DNA from: Dipteris shenzhenensis
Taxonomy: Eukaryota > Polypodiophyta > Polypodiopsida > Gleicheniales
Direction: 5' to 3' (one strand)
DNA length: 64,000 nucleotides
Assembly (NCBI GenBank): GCA_047967505.1
Contig: CM106541.1
Shown here: positions 10,740-22,600 of the stretch, in pieces
Layout of the letters: each line of letters begins with the position of its first letter
Numbering within the stretch: the first letter of the stretch is position 1
Made by a program: the position numbers and the translations under genes
The notes under the pieces: model-generated
What the model was told of the DNA's origin: nothing
Databases searched by the model: none
What the model saw: only the letters and a program-made list of their open reading frames with translations

Positions 10740-13700
10740 CGAATGGAAGCTCGTCAGATGATGCACCAACGCTCGGGAGTGCAGAGTGGCTTACAGAGAG
10801 GTTGTATTGTCATTGCACTCATTGCAAGCGAGAAGTACAACATCAACGTCGTATTGCCATGCGCCACTTGCGAATGTATTGGGAGGAGCCCGAACCAGTA
10901 CCCACCGTTGGCGTTGCACGTGGTCATGGATCATCGGTAAGTCAATGCTATTTGAGTTCATGATTAATATTGGGCCATACCATTATGACACGAAACCTTG
11001 AGACAAGATCTTATATTTACACGAAATCTCGAGACAAACTGAGGATGGTGGCGAGGTGCACATATACCTTCACACTTTGAGTAAGACTATAGTCTCCCGG
11101 ATGTGCCAGATGATGACGAGTGTATGGTGGACATGATGGATTCTATTTTTAGGGGCACTACATCACATGTACATGTGATGTCAGAGTCTGAGGTCAATAT
11201 GCGAGAGTTGCAATCAATACAGTTGTATGAGCGTGCTAGGATGTCTAAACTACGGGCTTGTCTCTCAATCTTGAATCTACAAGAAAACTATGGGTGGTCA
11301 AATACAAGTGTCTTGGCCTTAATGAGGTTAGCTCCCACATTAATTTGACTCATTATTTGGATATTGTTTGTTTTGAGAATCATCATTATTTGAAGCCTAT
11401 GTATGTTTGAATTGTGACTCTCTTTTATCCTCTCTTTTCGTCTCTTTTCTCCTCTCTTTTTCTCTCTTATCTCCTCTTTTCGTCTCTTTTCCTCTCTTTT
11501 CTCCTCTTTTTTCTTCTCTTTTTTTCTCTTTTTTTCTCTTTTATCCCCACTTTTTTGCTTTTCACTTTCTCTTTTTCTCTCTTATCTCCTCTCTTTTTCT
11601 GTCTTTTTTCTCCTTTTACTCCTCTCTTTTTCTCTCTTTTTTCTCCTCTCTTTTCCTCTTTTCTTCTCTCTTTCCTTCTCTTTTTTCCCACATGAAGCTT
11701 CAATAGCCTACCATTGAGCAAACAGATATAGACTTCTATCACTCTAATTTAAAGAATGTAGGAGTCTATAAATGTTTGCTCAATGTCAGGCTATAGGATT
11801 TTAAGCTTGCTCAATATCTTACAGGTATTCTAAGCTATAGGATTAGTGACATGACTTCCTTGTTGCTTTGAGAATCATCATTATTCGAAGCCTATGTATG
11901 TTTGAATTGTGATAGGTTGCTCCAGAAGATGTTGCCTGCACCAAATACCATGCCTGCATCAAGAGATGAAGCGAAGAAGATGCTAACAACGATGGGTATG
12001 GATTATGATGCCATCCATGCTTGCCATAATGACTGTATTCTATTTCATCATGAGCATGGAGATTTGGCTAGTTGTCCGAAGTGTGGGGAACAATGATACA
12101 GAGATGACTTGTAGGGTGAGCAGATATCGGTAAAGGTCTTGAGACACTTTTCTATCATTACAAGAATACAGCACATGTTCCGATGCAAATCCATAGCGGA
12201 GTTGATGACTTGGCATGCATCTCATCGGTCCACTAATGACACATTGAGGATTCTCACAGATTGTGCAGCTTGGACATGGATGGCGTGAATCCTTTCGGGA
12301 TACGCTCGACATCTTGGTCGACATGGCCCATAGTCTTGGTGAATTACAATATTCCACCATGGCTAGCAATAAAGAAGGGACACCTCATGCTTGCACTACT
12401 TGTGCCAGGGAAGTACAAGGCCAAAAATATGGAGTGTGGGTCTTTGATATTTCCAGAGTTCCTAGACATAGCAATGATATTTTGGTCAGGGGTATCTTGA
12501 TGTGGACCGTGCATGTCTACCCAGGGTATGGAGAGTGCACAAGTATGTGGTTGTGTCTTTACATGTATAATATAGGATTATGCTTTTATGCCTCTCTTTC
12601 GCATGCATGTCTTATACTAACACATTCATGCATGTGTGCAGGACTTCTTACAAGTGGGTACCATGCTTGTCCTATTTGTGGACCGGGTTTTAAATCGCTT
12701 GCACGATACTCCAAACATATGAGGAAAAATGTTTATGGTCATGATCGATACCTTCCGCTGGACCATCTCATGCGTGGAGGTTAGCTTGATCCACCACCAC
12801 CATATTTGAAGGAAAGTGATTGGATTCAGGCTTGGAGGGCGAATGGAGAGGAACCTCCTCATGGTATGAAGAGGCTATCGATCTTTCATGAGCTTCCTTA
12901 TTGGGGTCAGTTACAAATCAATCATCTCTTGGATCCCATGCATATCTTCAAGAATGTGGGGGCTACTATTTCGGCACACTTGGTTGGTTCCAAAGACTCG
13001 AGAAAATTGCGAGAAGACTTGCATTCTATGAATAGGATGTCTCGTTTATGGCCCCAAGTGCATGCTTCGGGAAAAGTTATCCTCTCGAAAGCAACATGGA
13101 TCCTCTCCATGAGAGAGGAGGTAGCGGAAGGCGGACGTTGCCTCTTTTCCAACACCCAGAGGGTACATGCGTTTCTTGAAAGGAGCATTTTCAAAGGACA
13201 ATAAGTGTAGTGGGCTCAAGTCCCATGATTGGCACAAGGTCTTATAGGTATTCTAAGTTGTAGGATTAGTGTACCGATAATCATGATGCGTTAATGTAAT
13301 TATGATTATTGACATGACTTCTTTATTGCTTTGATAGTTCATCCTCCCAATTACAATAAAAGGGTGCTTACAAGAAGATGTTAGAAATGCGATATCCAAG
13401 ATTAGTGGTATTGTGAAGTATGCTTACTATCAAATTGCATTGATTGCATTTTCTTCAATTTAATCTGAATAATCTGTAGCCTGATTGTGAATATATCTTA
13501 CATGGGCATGTGAAATAGGTGGATATCTCAAAAAGAGATCTCCATATCAAGCATCGAGAAGACTAGGGTGGAATCCATCGAAGCCGTATGCTTGCTTGAG
13601 AAGCACTTTCCCTCAAGTATTATGACAACTCAAGTGCACTTGCTTGTGCACATAGTTAATGAGGTGGCCATTGCAGGTACCGTTCATAGTCAGTGGATGT

Positions 13701-14210
13701 TTTTTCTCGAGCGGTTTATGAAAACTTTGAAGGGATTTATAAGACAAAGAGCAAGACCAGAAGCAAGCATGGCAGAGGGATGGCTTGTGCAAGAGCCATT
13801 AGTATATATCACAGAGTTTCTTATATCCACGGATCCCGATACGCCAAAAGCTTGGCGTAACAAGGATGATGATCGCATCGTTAGCGAGGTTCCCCAAGGA
13901 AAAGGGATTGAAAGAAAGATGATCAAAAAGAAAATGGAGAAATTCAATAAGTTTTGTATCCTCAATAGCAAGGACATGTAGAAGTGGATTGAGAGATATG
14001 ACACAACCAAAGCAGAAAGAATAAATGCAAGGATGAGATTCAGAGTAATGTACAGGCGATCGCAACCATATCCACGGGATCTTGCCCTTCTCCCAACTCA
14101 CATGTCACTTGATTGGCTACAACTGGCTCTACATAAAGCCAACCGCGATGGAAAGACAATAAACGAGTGTGAGCGAGAGTTATCATCTGAATGTATGATG
14201 CATGTAAGCT
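10740..14210 (+). pseudogene. CACTA (TNP2-type) transposase with Transposase_21 and DUF4218 regions, degenerate
   Basis: Catalytic gene of a CACTA DNA transposon, in pieces. An N-terminal Cys/His cluster (LYCHCTHCKREVQHQRR near 10800) fits the transposase-associated domain. A TNP2 segment near 11220-11310 (YERARMSKLRA, YGWSNTS) is followed by a pyrimidine-rich intron-like stretch. Next come LPASxDEAKKML-type sequence and ACHNDCILFHHEHGDLASCPKCGE (11930-12096), a WHA..RSTND region (12210), DGVNPFG and NIPPWLAIKKGHLML (12275-12400), a CPIC motif (12672), and LPYWGQLQINHLLDPMHIFKN (12893-12955). DUF4218 follows at 13568-13981 (HFPSSIMTTQVHLLVHIVNE, FLERFMKTLKGFIRQRARPE). Stops at about 12096 and 12783 and several frameshifts break it. 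The family is certain by order of motifs; the gene is dead. Confidence 0.85.
11420..11692. repeat. polypyrimidine tract inside the TNP2-like gene
   Basis: About 270 bases of TCTCTTTT-type sequence separate two TNP2 coding blocks and probably represent an expanded intron. Its complement resembles the polypurine tract at 9.2-9.9 kb in composition. Confidence 0.8.
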
Positions 14211-14214
14211 GCAT

Positions 14215-15226
14215 TAAATTTTATAATTTTAGTTTCATCTCCTTAAAAAATATATATAAAAATGCTTGTTTTTTTGTTTTTATATGTGCTTTCAAGATTG
14301 GGTTTTTCTTAAATTTTATCTGAAAACTAGTCCAAAAGTATATGTAAAAATGAATTTGTACATTGACAAGTCCAAAATTAATGAAATAAGTGTTCATAAC
14401 GAATTATCACACATCCACAAAACCATTCATCTTGTAATAATAGAAGCAAACCATCATGTTGGTGGCTATTAATATCCTAGTGCAACCAACCTCTATGCTG
14501 GCGACCACTTATCCTACACTACTGAAGTGCTATCCTAAAATTTGTTGCGCAAATATTTTAGCTGAGGGGTTTTTTTAATACCCTTTGAATGCACGTGATA
14601 CGTAGGGTTTTTTAGTAATGCACCCCCCGAGGTGTACTTCGAAAGATTTAGACTTTCATACATGTACATGATGCACTTTACTAGTTGTACTTGAGGCTTG
14701 TCAACAAGGAGGTGCATCACGTGTGTGATGTAATTCTTTCTACGAACTCTTTTTTGGAAAACATACTTCTTGTTGGGGGAAACATGTGTCTCAACCTCTT
14801 AAAATGGGTGAACAGGTTCCTTTGTTTAGTCAGTGATTGGGCTAGTGTGATGTTGCTTCCAACATGCAACAATGAGAATAGTCCGTTACCATTATCAACC
14901 CAGGCATACACTCTTGATCTTGCCTCATACAAGGTATACCTACGCACTTGAAGTACTCTTGACGCCTTTGCTAATGGAATGTGCTAATTCAAGGTCATCA
15001 GCATAGTCATCATACTTTTCTTAAAAAACAATGCATCTTTGGATGTTGGTTGCTTCACAATGGCCAGTATACTATCAACATTGTCTATGAGGCATGATTG
15101 AATGTCATTTGTTTCTCTTAATGAAGGGCAATGCAAGGCTTGCACTTGAGTATGTTGAAGTATTGCTTTAAATAGTCCAGTCTTGAGTTTTGTAGCCATG
15201 CCAGTTGTCATGTTATTAAATAATCA
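14215..15226. other. no gene recognised; 3' of the TNP2 pseudogene
   Basis: Coding similarity ends soon after the DUF4218 region. Minus-strand frames at 14717-14947 and 14984-15211 have no motif I recognise. The stretch ends at a CACTATTACAC sequence at 15227 that may be a CACTA element terminus. Confidence 0.4.
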
Positions 15227-15245
15227 CTATTACACACGGGTCCCA
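15227..15245 (+). mobile_element. candidate CACTA left terminus
   Basis: CACTATTACACACGGGTCC begins with the CACTA signature and lies 79 bp outside a cluster of palindromic subterminal-type boxes. The DUF4216 transposon piece lies just inside. It differs from the terminus at 61.46 kb after the first five bases, so the two would belong to different elements. No matching right end was found in the window. Confidence 0.4.
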
Positions 15246-15323
15246 TCCCGATGCTTAAGGATCGACGATTAGCTCGCACAGGGCACTAATCATCATGGAT
15301 AATCAAAGGGAGATTCGTTAAGT

Positions 15324-15460
15324 GTCGCTATATAGTGACTTTAGGCAAACGTTACTATATAGTGACACTTATTAAACTTGTAAATGGTCGCTATATAGCG
15401 ACACTGATTAGACTTGTGAATGGTCACTATATAGCGACACTGAGATAGTTTCCTATAGCG
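15324..15460. promoter_or_regulatory. four to five palindromic TATAGCGAC boxes, subterminal
   Basis: Boxes lie at 15324-15339, 15351-15366, 15387-15402 (the perfect palindrome GTCGCTATATAGCGAC) and 15423-15438, with a shortened one near 15450. The spacings are 27, 36 and 36 bp. An ACACTGATTAGACTTGTGAA-like spacer is also repeated. The layout next to a CACTA-like end matches subterminal transposase-binding arrays. Confidence 0.6.
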
Positions 15461-15634
15461 ACGTTTTACAGAGAGTGTTTTTGCTCATACTGACCTTAAA
15501 AGATAGTTTTTTCCAATAACAATTTTTTTTTCCTTTCCATACATGTTTGATCCTTTGAGAGAATAAAGTACAAGAGCATGTACATCAAGCCTTCGAAGCT
15601 CATATATTCATGTCCAATTTTGAGATGAAAAAAA

Positions 15635-16395
15635 TCAATGAAGAGCATTTACATCAACGGCTTCATCCTGAGCCAAGTCTAATGCGCCAAACAAGTCTAT
15701 CTCTAACTCTATACTGAGTTGATCTCCTATATCATCATCGTACTCTAGCATCGTACGTTCCCCTAAGAGTACTTGATCATCTTCTTCAATAAAGTGTGGT
15801 GATTCTTGATGATCGTCATCTTCTTCCTCAATATCGTGATCTCCATCTTCCTCCCATACGATGCCATTATGCGCATCTTCCTCTTGGCTCATATTGTGAT
15901 CTTCATCTTCTTCACTATATCCATCTGGATCAATTGGATCTGGCATTGGTAGTGGCATCTCCATATCCACATCTCTATCTTCAAAAATTTGCTTACTTCG
16001 TGGTGCAACTTGGATCACGTACCACCATCTTGGATCAAAACGATCCGGATGAAAAACCACCTATATTGAAGATGGGTGCCAAATGCCATCAATTACATAT
16101 ATGAAATTATGCTTAAGTACATGTATCAATGGATCTTTAAAAACAAAGTCTTTAATTAATTAAATCATTAGTATGCACCTACTCACAATGCTCAGGAAGA
16201 ACAAAAGTATCAAATTCATTGGTCCAAATTTTGGTGGAGTCTATTGCAAAGAAACCGCTACTGTCTTTTCTCACTGTCACATGGGGACCGTTGTAAATAG
16301 TTCTAAACTATTTTACATCAAAAATCAAAATACTAAATTGTCTGAAAGCAATTTCATAGATTTCGCGTATGGTTCCACAATAATCCAACTATGAG
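15635..16395 (-). pseudogene. CACTA transposase C-terminal part (DUF4216-like) with acidic tail
   Basis: Read on minus from about 16395. LDYCGTIREIYEIAFRQF, then IFDVK, an in-frame TAG where the family has Trp, then DSSGFFAIDSTKIW and DTFVLPEHCE (to about 16186). After an intron-like gap come VVFHPDRFDPRWWYVIQVAP (about 16060-16005) and an Asp/Glu-rich tail ending at 15635. This is the DUF4216 pattern (YYG...I.EI, F.C.WF, DPFVLA.QA.QVFY, DP....W.VV). In related elements DUF4216 follows DUF4218 on the same strand; here it is opposite to the TNP2/DUF4218 gene, so it belongs to another copy or an inverted segment. Confidence 0.65.
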
Positions 16396-16619
16396 GAGAG
16401 AAGATTGGTATCCGAAGCACTTGCTCAGCTATCTTGTGTGAAGTTAGCCGTGACTCCACCATCATACATGACTCTTTGAATCGATGCATTCCATGTAAAA
16501 ATATCGTCCATATGACCATAATGCACTGTACTTTTTGTACTGCAAAAGAGCATCATTAAAACAATGAAGATGCATCTATTTTATAGCGTATATTGCCACA
16601 AATAATTACTTGATAAGTT

Positions 16620-16975
16620 ACATGAAAAAATAAGATTCAACAGTTGTAAACTCTCTTAATATTTAATCGTGTTAATAAACACCTTCAAAAGTTACAGTAT
16701 TAAAGAAACTCTCACCATATTTATAAAGGTGTTGAGTTACAATAAGCCTGAGATAAGTTACACAAAAAAATAAGATTCAGTAATTGTAAACTCTCTTAAT
16801 ATTTATAATAGTGTTTAGAAAACACTTTCAAAAGTTAAAATTATAGAAGAGAAGTAAGGATTGATGAATTTTCTATTTTCAAGACTCTAGCCTAAATTCA
16901 ACCCATTCAAGAGCTGAGCTCATCTCATCCTCATCGATGTAGTTAAAATTATAGAAGAGACATAAGGATTGATGA
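16620..16975. repeat. short direct repeats
   Basis: A phrase like AAAAAAATAAGATTCA..GT.GTAAACTCTCTTAATATTTA occurs near 16627 and 16768, and AAAATTATAGAAGAG..TAAGGATTGATGAATTTTC occurs near 16838 and 16946. These are local direct duplications next to the first small-gene copy. Confidence 0.7.
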
Positions 16976-17312
16976 ATTTTCTCCTACAAAACACTTTCTT
17001 TATTCCGAATGGCTTGCACTTCCTAGGGTGGAAATCTTCCATAACTAGCACACGCGAAGATATCTCACTTTCAAAGTCTATCAGCTCTCTCCTATATGAC
17101 TGCAATTTATCTATTTCAGTAGTAGCCATACTTATTTTTCTTTTCTCTTCCTTCTCTAAGCCCTTCTGACAAGCAAAGTCATCCTTCTTGTACTGGGTTA
17201 ATGGAGCTAGATTTCGCTTTCTCTCCTCTCTCTTTCCCTAGTTCTCGGCAATCCATACTTTGATGCTGCTAATGGCTTGCTCGATAGAATCGATTACCTT
17301 AAAAAGATCCAT
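16920..17312 (-). pseudogene. unrecognised small gene family, copy 1
   Basis: The start ATG is at 17312. It begins MDLFKVIDSIEQAISSIKVW and runs to a basic C-terminal part (FGIKKVFCRRKF) ending near 16920. The N-terminal 60 residues align with copy 2 (18218) and copy 3 (23024): MD(V/L)..I..(V/I)E..I.S(I/L)K.W.A, then P.LT....(D/E)(D/E)F..Q. An in-frame TAG interrupts it where copy 2 has Gln (DQGARR). I do not recognise the family. It looks helical and charged, without a signal peptide or membrane segment. Confidence 0.5.
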
Positions 17313-17589
17313 AAAAACGAGAGGAGGAAGGTAACGAGAGTGAGGAAGGTAACTAGAGGAGGTAAGGCAAGATGAAAGGAGTATGCTTGAGAAGAGAAGG
17401 TAAGGCTGCGGGCAAGATGGAAGGAGCAAGCTTGAGGAGAGGAGTAAGGTAAGAAGAGCAAAGTGGAAGAAGTGTTTGTTGTGGGTGAGATATAGAAGAT
17501 GAACGACTACTAAGGGATTTATAGAACTGCAGACTCATAATGTGAGATGAAAGATTTAGAATAAAGAATTGGTAGAGGCTGAGATGACT

Positions 17590-18130
17590 AGATTATCTGA
17601 AGTAGCAGATGCAAGACCGTAATGCGAGACATGTGAGACATGTAATACAGTGAGTACATTGAAATCTATAAAATAAAATGATGGGATGCAAGACCATCAC
17701 ATGTGAGACATGTAAGACAGTGATCAGTACATTGAAATCTATAAAATAAAATGATGGAACACAAGAATGATATAATTATTAGAATCTCATCATGAGATAT
17801 TTTTTCAATATAATATAAGTTAGACTTGCTAATGCAAGACCGTAATGCGAGACATGTGAGATGATAGATTTTGAGTACATTGAAATCTATAAAATAAAGT
17901 GATGGAACATAAGAATGATATAATTATTAGATTCTCATCATAAGATATTTATTGTATATAATAAATTAGACTTTCAAAAAAGTAAAACCAATTTAATAAA
18001 TTTAGAGAGGTGAGTTGTCCATTGAGTGAAGTAAAAAATAAAAGACCGTAAATGTGAGAGACACATGAGATGATAGATTTTGAATCGGTTTAAATCTATG
18101 AAATAAAGTGATTGAAGACAAAATAATATA
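17590..18130. repeat. dispersed tandem phrases between copies 1 and 2
   Basis: GCAAGACCGTAATGCGAGAC-type phrases with ACATGTGAGA recur near 17610, 17690, 17836 and 18038. TTGAAATCTATAAAATAAA followed by TGATGGAACA recurs near 17658, 17733, 17879 and, diverged, 18090. The units are about 75-150 bp. No gene. Confidence 0.75.
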
Positions 18131-18217
18131 ATTAGACTCCCTTCTTTCGTCCATCCTAGTCCTTCTACAAGCACATTCTTTGTTTATCACTCTTAATTTA
18201 TCATCTCTCCACCCACC

Positions 18218-18666
18218 ATGGATGTCCTTGGCATCATCGGAGATGTGGAGTTAGGAATCGACAGTCTCAAACAATGGGTTGCTGACCAAGGAGCAAGGAG
18301 AGACGCAAGAATTCAACAAGGCTCTCCACTCACATGGATGGAGAGAGAGGAATTCGATGCACAGAGGTGGACAGAGAGGGAGGAGACTCAGAAGATAGCA
18401 GAGAGCGAAAGACTTTTACAATGTATTATAAAAGCACGATAATATCTCTTGGACTTCTTAAGCAACCTATGTTATCGAAGCACTTGGTATGGCCATTTTG
18501 ATCGGGATGCTAAAAGAACAATAAAGGCCTCCCAAAGAGATTATAGAGAAACAATTTGTGACTATTTGAATTTCTTCATTGTAATTATGTTGACGATATG
18601 GAAGTGGAGTCCGTGCAAGATTGGATTGTTGAGAAGATAAGAGATACTAATGATGAGATCTTCTAG
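18218..18666 (+). pseudogene. unrecognised small gene family, copy 2 (best N-terminus)
   Basis: The ATG at 18218 opens MDVLGIIGDVELGIDSLKQW. The product would be about 148 residues: charged helices (EREEFDAQRWTEREETQK), then LLDFLSNLCYRS..YGHF, TI.ASQRDYRETICD.LNFF and a C-terminal block DWIVEKIRDTNDEIF ending with TAG at 18664. A TAA at 18440 and a one-base loss near 18576 break the frame relative to copy 3. The 5' flank (GGACTAGGATGGA.GAAAGAAG on the complementary strand) is shared with copy 3, so promoters were duplicated with the gene. Function unknown. Confidence 0.6.
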
Positions 18667-18686
18667 TGTGATCTGGGCCTCTGTGG

Positions 18687-19260
18687 CCCTGTTTGAATTT
18701 CTTCCTTCATTGTAATTATGTTGACGATACGGAAGTTGAGTCCATGGAAGATTGGATTGTTGAGAAGATAAGAGATACTAATGATGAGATCTTCTAGTGT
18801 GATCTCGGCCTCTGTGGCCTGTCCATCATGATTGCTTGAATTTCTTCCTTCATTGTAATTATGTTGAGGATATGGACATGGAGTCTGTGGCCTGTCCATC
18901 ATGATTGCTTGAATTTCTTTCTTCATTGTAATTATGTTGAGGATATGGACGTGGAGTCTGTGGAAGATTGGATTGCTAAGAAGATACGAGATACTAATGA
19001 TGAGATCTTCTAGTGTGATCTCGGCCTCTGTGGCCTGTCCATCATGATTGCTTGAATTCCTTCCTTCATTGTAATTATGTTGAGGATACAGACGTGGAGT
19101 CTGTGGCCTGTCCATCATGATTTCTTGAATTTCTTCCTTCATTGTAATTATGTTGAGGATATGGACGTGGAGTCTGTGGAAGATTGGATTGTTGAGAAGA
19201 TAAGAGATACTAATTATGAGATCTTCTAGTGTGATCTTGGCCTCTATGGCTTGTAATAGT
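18687..19260. repeat. tandem copies of the 3' end of small-gene copy 2
   Basis: At least five further copies, some partial, of a phrase starting TTGAATTTCTTCCTTCATTG and running through the DWIVEKIRDTNDEIF codons to GATCTTCTAGTGTGATC. They begin near 18690, 18837, 18909, 19058 and 19125. Units alternate between long (about 150 bp) and short (about 70 bp). The repeat includes the stop codon, so it extends the 3' flank rather than the protein. Confidence 0.85.
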
Positions 19261-19488
19261 TTTGTATTCTCTACAACAAGTTTCGTGGGGCTGAGTAGAT
19301 CATATTAGAATTGCTAATACATTTTATTTTTTTAGAATTGCTAATACAATAATAATACAAATTGAATAAATATCATAAGTAAATATCCTAATGTATTGTA
19401 ACATTTAACATAAGTTTAAAAAACACTATCATTAGTCAATACAAACAAGATAAAAATATTTAAGGACTCATGTTTCTTTCTACATGTT

Positions 19489-21000
19489 TTACAACTGAAT
19501 AGAGTCTGATGAGTCCTCTTGAAGCTGTGATTCTCTAAGAGTACATTGAGTCTCTACTTCTTGTGTGGATGGTGTACATTGAGATTCTACTTCTGGTGCA
19601 ATTGGGATAGACTCAATCTCTTCCTCCTTTGCAAGATGTGATGTTGTAGATGCACATTGAGTCTCTACTTCTTGTGTAGGAAGAATGCATTGAGTCTCTA
19701 ATTCAAGTGGAGATTGTAATGCTTCTACTTGAGGCTGTGATGTAGAAGGAGACTGAATTGTCTCTTGTTTTTCTTTGGCTCCCTTAGGTTCTTCATTGAG
19801 TACCCTTTGAAATGCATTTATCTCTGTTACAACTCCCTGTAGCTTGAGCAAATGGTCCAACATTATATAGTTTGTTCTGAAATGTGTTTCTCTAGGTTTC
19901 AAAAACTCTAGTGGATGTTCAGCAGGTTGGTGGTTTCTGAATATGCCCAACAATCTCTCATGGTTGAGGAAGTACAACACCAATCTTTGTCCTTCATCTA
20001 TAGTGGTTTTGAACCACAGAGTCTCTACTGATTTATACCAATCCTCAAGCACAAGGTCAAGGCAATGGCAAGAGCAGGGTGATGCCCAAATGGTTGGATA
20101 TTTTTTATTTATAATTTTTCCATCCTTCCTACAGTTGTTCGCATTGTCGGTGATTATCTGAACAATATTATGCTCCCCAACATCCAGAATTATAGCCTCC
20201 CACTTGCCTTGGCGCTACCAGTTGTGTCTCTAGATTGATGAAAAGCCTCTCCCTTAAATGTCGCAACCATGATATTGATCAGAGGCCTCTTAGTGACATT
20301 TTTTCATCCATCACTAACAATGGTACATCCTGTTCTCTCAATACCATCGTATACTACTTGCTCCATCTCTAGTTTCATCCTCTCATATTATGCATCCAAC
20401 TAGTTGTTGCTGACAGCATTGTAACTAGGCAACGTAAAGCCTAGACCCGCCGCCTTTGCTATAGATTCCATGGCTCTTTTGCAATGCAGATTTTGACCCA
20501 TGCTTAGTGGGTAACCGGTGCGACAAATGGCCTCAAAAACATCTTGTTGTAGTTTCTCTATATGTTGTTGTCTAAATGACTCTTGCAAAGATCTTTCTTG
20601 CAGCCCTGCACACAATTGCAAATGATACATGTCACTACATTGTCCACTCTCCATATACTTCATAGAGCAACTTGCCATCTGTGTGAATGAGGCCACACAA
20701 CTACTTTGAGGTGGCACAACTACACTTTGACTAGCTTGATGTGTGAGTATATCATTAGGCATATGTTCTTGAGGTTGGGATTGGTGACGTGTGACTATAT
20801 CATATACCTGGTTGTCTGTACTTTTAGGCATTTGTCCACCTAGAGTGGCTATAACTCTCTCAACTCCTGGCCCCTTCCATTTTCCAATCTGATTGTTGCT
20901 ATCACCCAAGAAGTGCTTTTGCATTCTTGTGCTAGAGCCTGAGTACTCTTCATGACAAAAGTTGCATTTCCACTTCTTGCTAGGAAATATCGTAATGTAA
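19489..21000 (-). pseudogene. hAT-type transposase: BED zinc finger plus DUF659, with repeated ETQC tail
   Basis: Read on minus. The BED finger is near 20985-20900: WKCNFCHEEYSGSSTRMQKH. A linker rich in Gln/Ser follows, then CRTGYPLS and LPSYNAVSNN at 20400. DUF659 comes next: YERMKLEMEQVV, TGCTIVSDG, KRPLINIMVATFKGEAFHQS near 20290, then VQIITDNANN and SPCSCHCLDLVLEDW near 20040. The last part (20052-19489) covers the rest of DUF659 and a tail with four ETQC/ESQC repeats (QEVETQC). The C-terminal hAT dimerisation domain is not seen. In-frame stops TAG and TAA (near 20400), TGA (near 20300, replacing Trp) and a frame change near 20210 show decay. In active relatives this protein cuts and joins element ends; no terminal inverted repeats were located. 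Confidence 0.75.
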
Positions 21001-21119
21001 TTGCCAGCCTTTGTTGGGTTTCTTCCTCATTTTTCTGGAGCCATGCTTCCAATGAATACTGTAAGAGAAACATACAAAATTTAACATAAGCACTACGGAC
21101 ATTCATATTAATTTTCATG

Positions 21120-22040
21120 TTCTGGATACTACCATATCATTTAGGTTCTAGGACACATAACAATATTTTGAATAATTTAAAGTTCTATGTATAATATCAA
21201 TGTGGTTATTTGGGACACTAACTTAGAATACTCCATGCAAGCCTGTTAGATCAAGAGAGAGAAAAACCTTCCAACTATTTTGCCCCCTCTCGATGTAATT
21301 GGATGATTGTGAATGTGGTAATCTAGCTGTTGAAATAGGTGTGGGATGGCAAATCGCCTTTTCCCATGTTTTTTCCTCTCTCTCAAGTAAGCATCTATCT
21401 GCACCATGATCAGCTGCAACATCATGCTCTACTGATGGATGTTAGTATTTTACACACACTGGTGCACTAGCAAGCATTACTTACACAAGTACTTATAAAC
21501 AATTTACTACTACTTTCTAAGCTAGGAGAATTTGTTCACCTAATACCCTCAATCCTCAATCTTGTTTTTTTCTATGTATATATGTACTATGGAGTTTGAA
21601 TTCTAATAAAGGCTACAAATTAAAACCTATGCAATATAATCATATCTAATTTTTTTCACCTAATAATCTATAAAACATAAGGATAGTAAACCTATGTATA
21701 CCACTATGTCTCCACACGTACACGACATAATTTTGCGCTACAAGCTGGCAATTTTGCAAGCTCCACAACTGGCTAGACTTCGAGCGAGATGCAAACGGTT
21801 GGCATAAGTGAGCCTACAATCAGCTCAAATTCAAATATTTCCTCATCATTCTTAAATACTAGTTTGTAGAGTTTTAGTAATATATAGTATGAATTTTAGC
21901 CACATATGAGAAGCTCCAAGTCGGCCTAAGCGAACCTCCATCCGACACGTGGTATAATATTATTCATCAACAACACCTATTTCATTAATTTTGGACTGGT
22001 GAACTGTCCAAATTCATTTTGTGAGATAATTTTGGATAAA
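21120..22040. other. no gene recognised
   Basis: AT-rich DNA upstream (5') of the BED-DUF659 gene. It could contain its promoter or an untranslated exon. No motif or repeat that I can support. Confidence 0.35.
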
Positions 22041-22600
22041 ACATTTAAAAAAAAGAGGCTCTTATTAAAAAAAACATTGAGTCAAAAGGGAAGATTTTAA
22101 AAAATCAAATTAGAAAAAATGACGTGAGATGTTATTAAAACTATAGTACATTAAAAATAGAGGACATCACATTGTTAAAAGAGACAAAAAGTAAGATTTT
22201 AAAAAATCAAATTAGAAAAAATGGCATGACATGTTATTTAAACTAGAGTACATTTAAAAAAGAGCACATCACATTTGTACAAGAAGTAGATCATATAACT
22301 CAAAGCCATATGGTGTCAAAAAATACCTTACATTAGCTCACAGCCCTAGAAGTCTATCTCATCTTGGTCTCTCTTATCTTCTCAATAACCCAAAGTCTAG
22401 AAGATCTCATCATTGGTCTCTCAAAACTAGAGTACATTCAAAAGAGAGTACATCACATTTGTACAAGAAGTAGATCATATAACTCAAAGCCATATGGTGT
22501 CAAAAAACACCTTACATTCGCTCCTAGAAGATCTCATCTTGGTCTCTCTTACCTTCTTAATCACCCAAAGTCTAGAAGATCTAATCATTGGTCTCTCTTA
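22040..22600. repeat. tandem duplications including the 3' end of small-gene copy 3
   Basis: GATTTTAAAAAATCAAATTA followed by GAAAAAATG occurs near 22092 and 22195. A segment with CATTTGTACAAGAAGTAGAT and CATATGGTGTCAAAAAA occurs near 22271 and 22456. The complement of the DWVIEKIRETND codons (TCTAGAAGATCT.ATC.TTGGTCTCTC) occurs three or four times between 22350 and 22620. The same 3' coding block is amplified next to copy 2. Confidence 0.75.

Noticed and set aside
18663-19142. 159-codon minus-strand frame in the tandem repeat
   Set aside because: It is antisense to repeated copies of the small-gene 3' end; the repeats, not a protein, keep it open.
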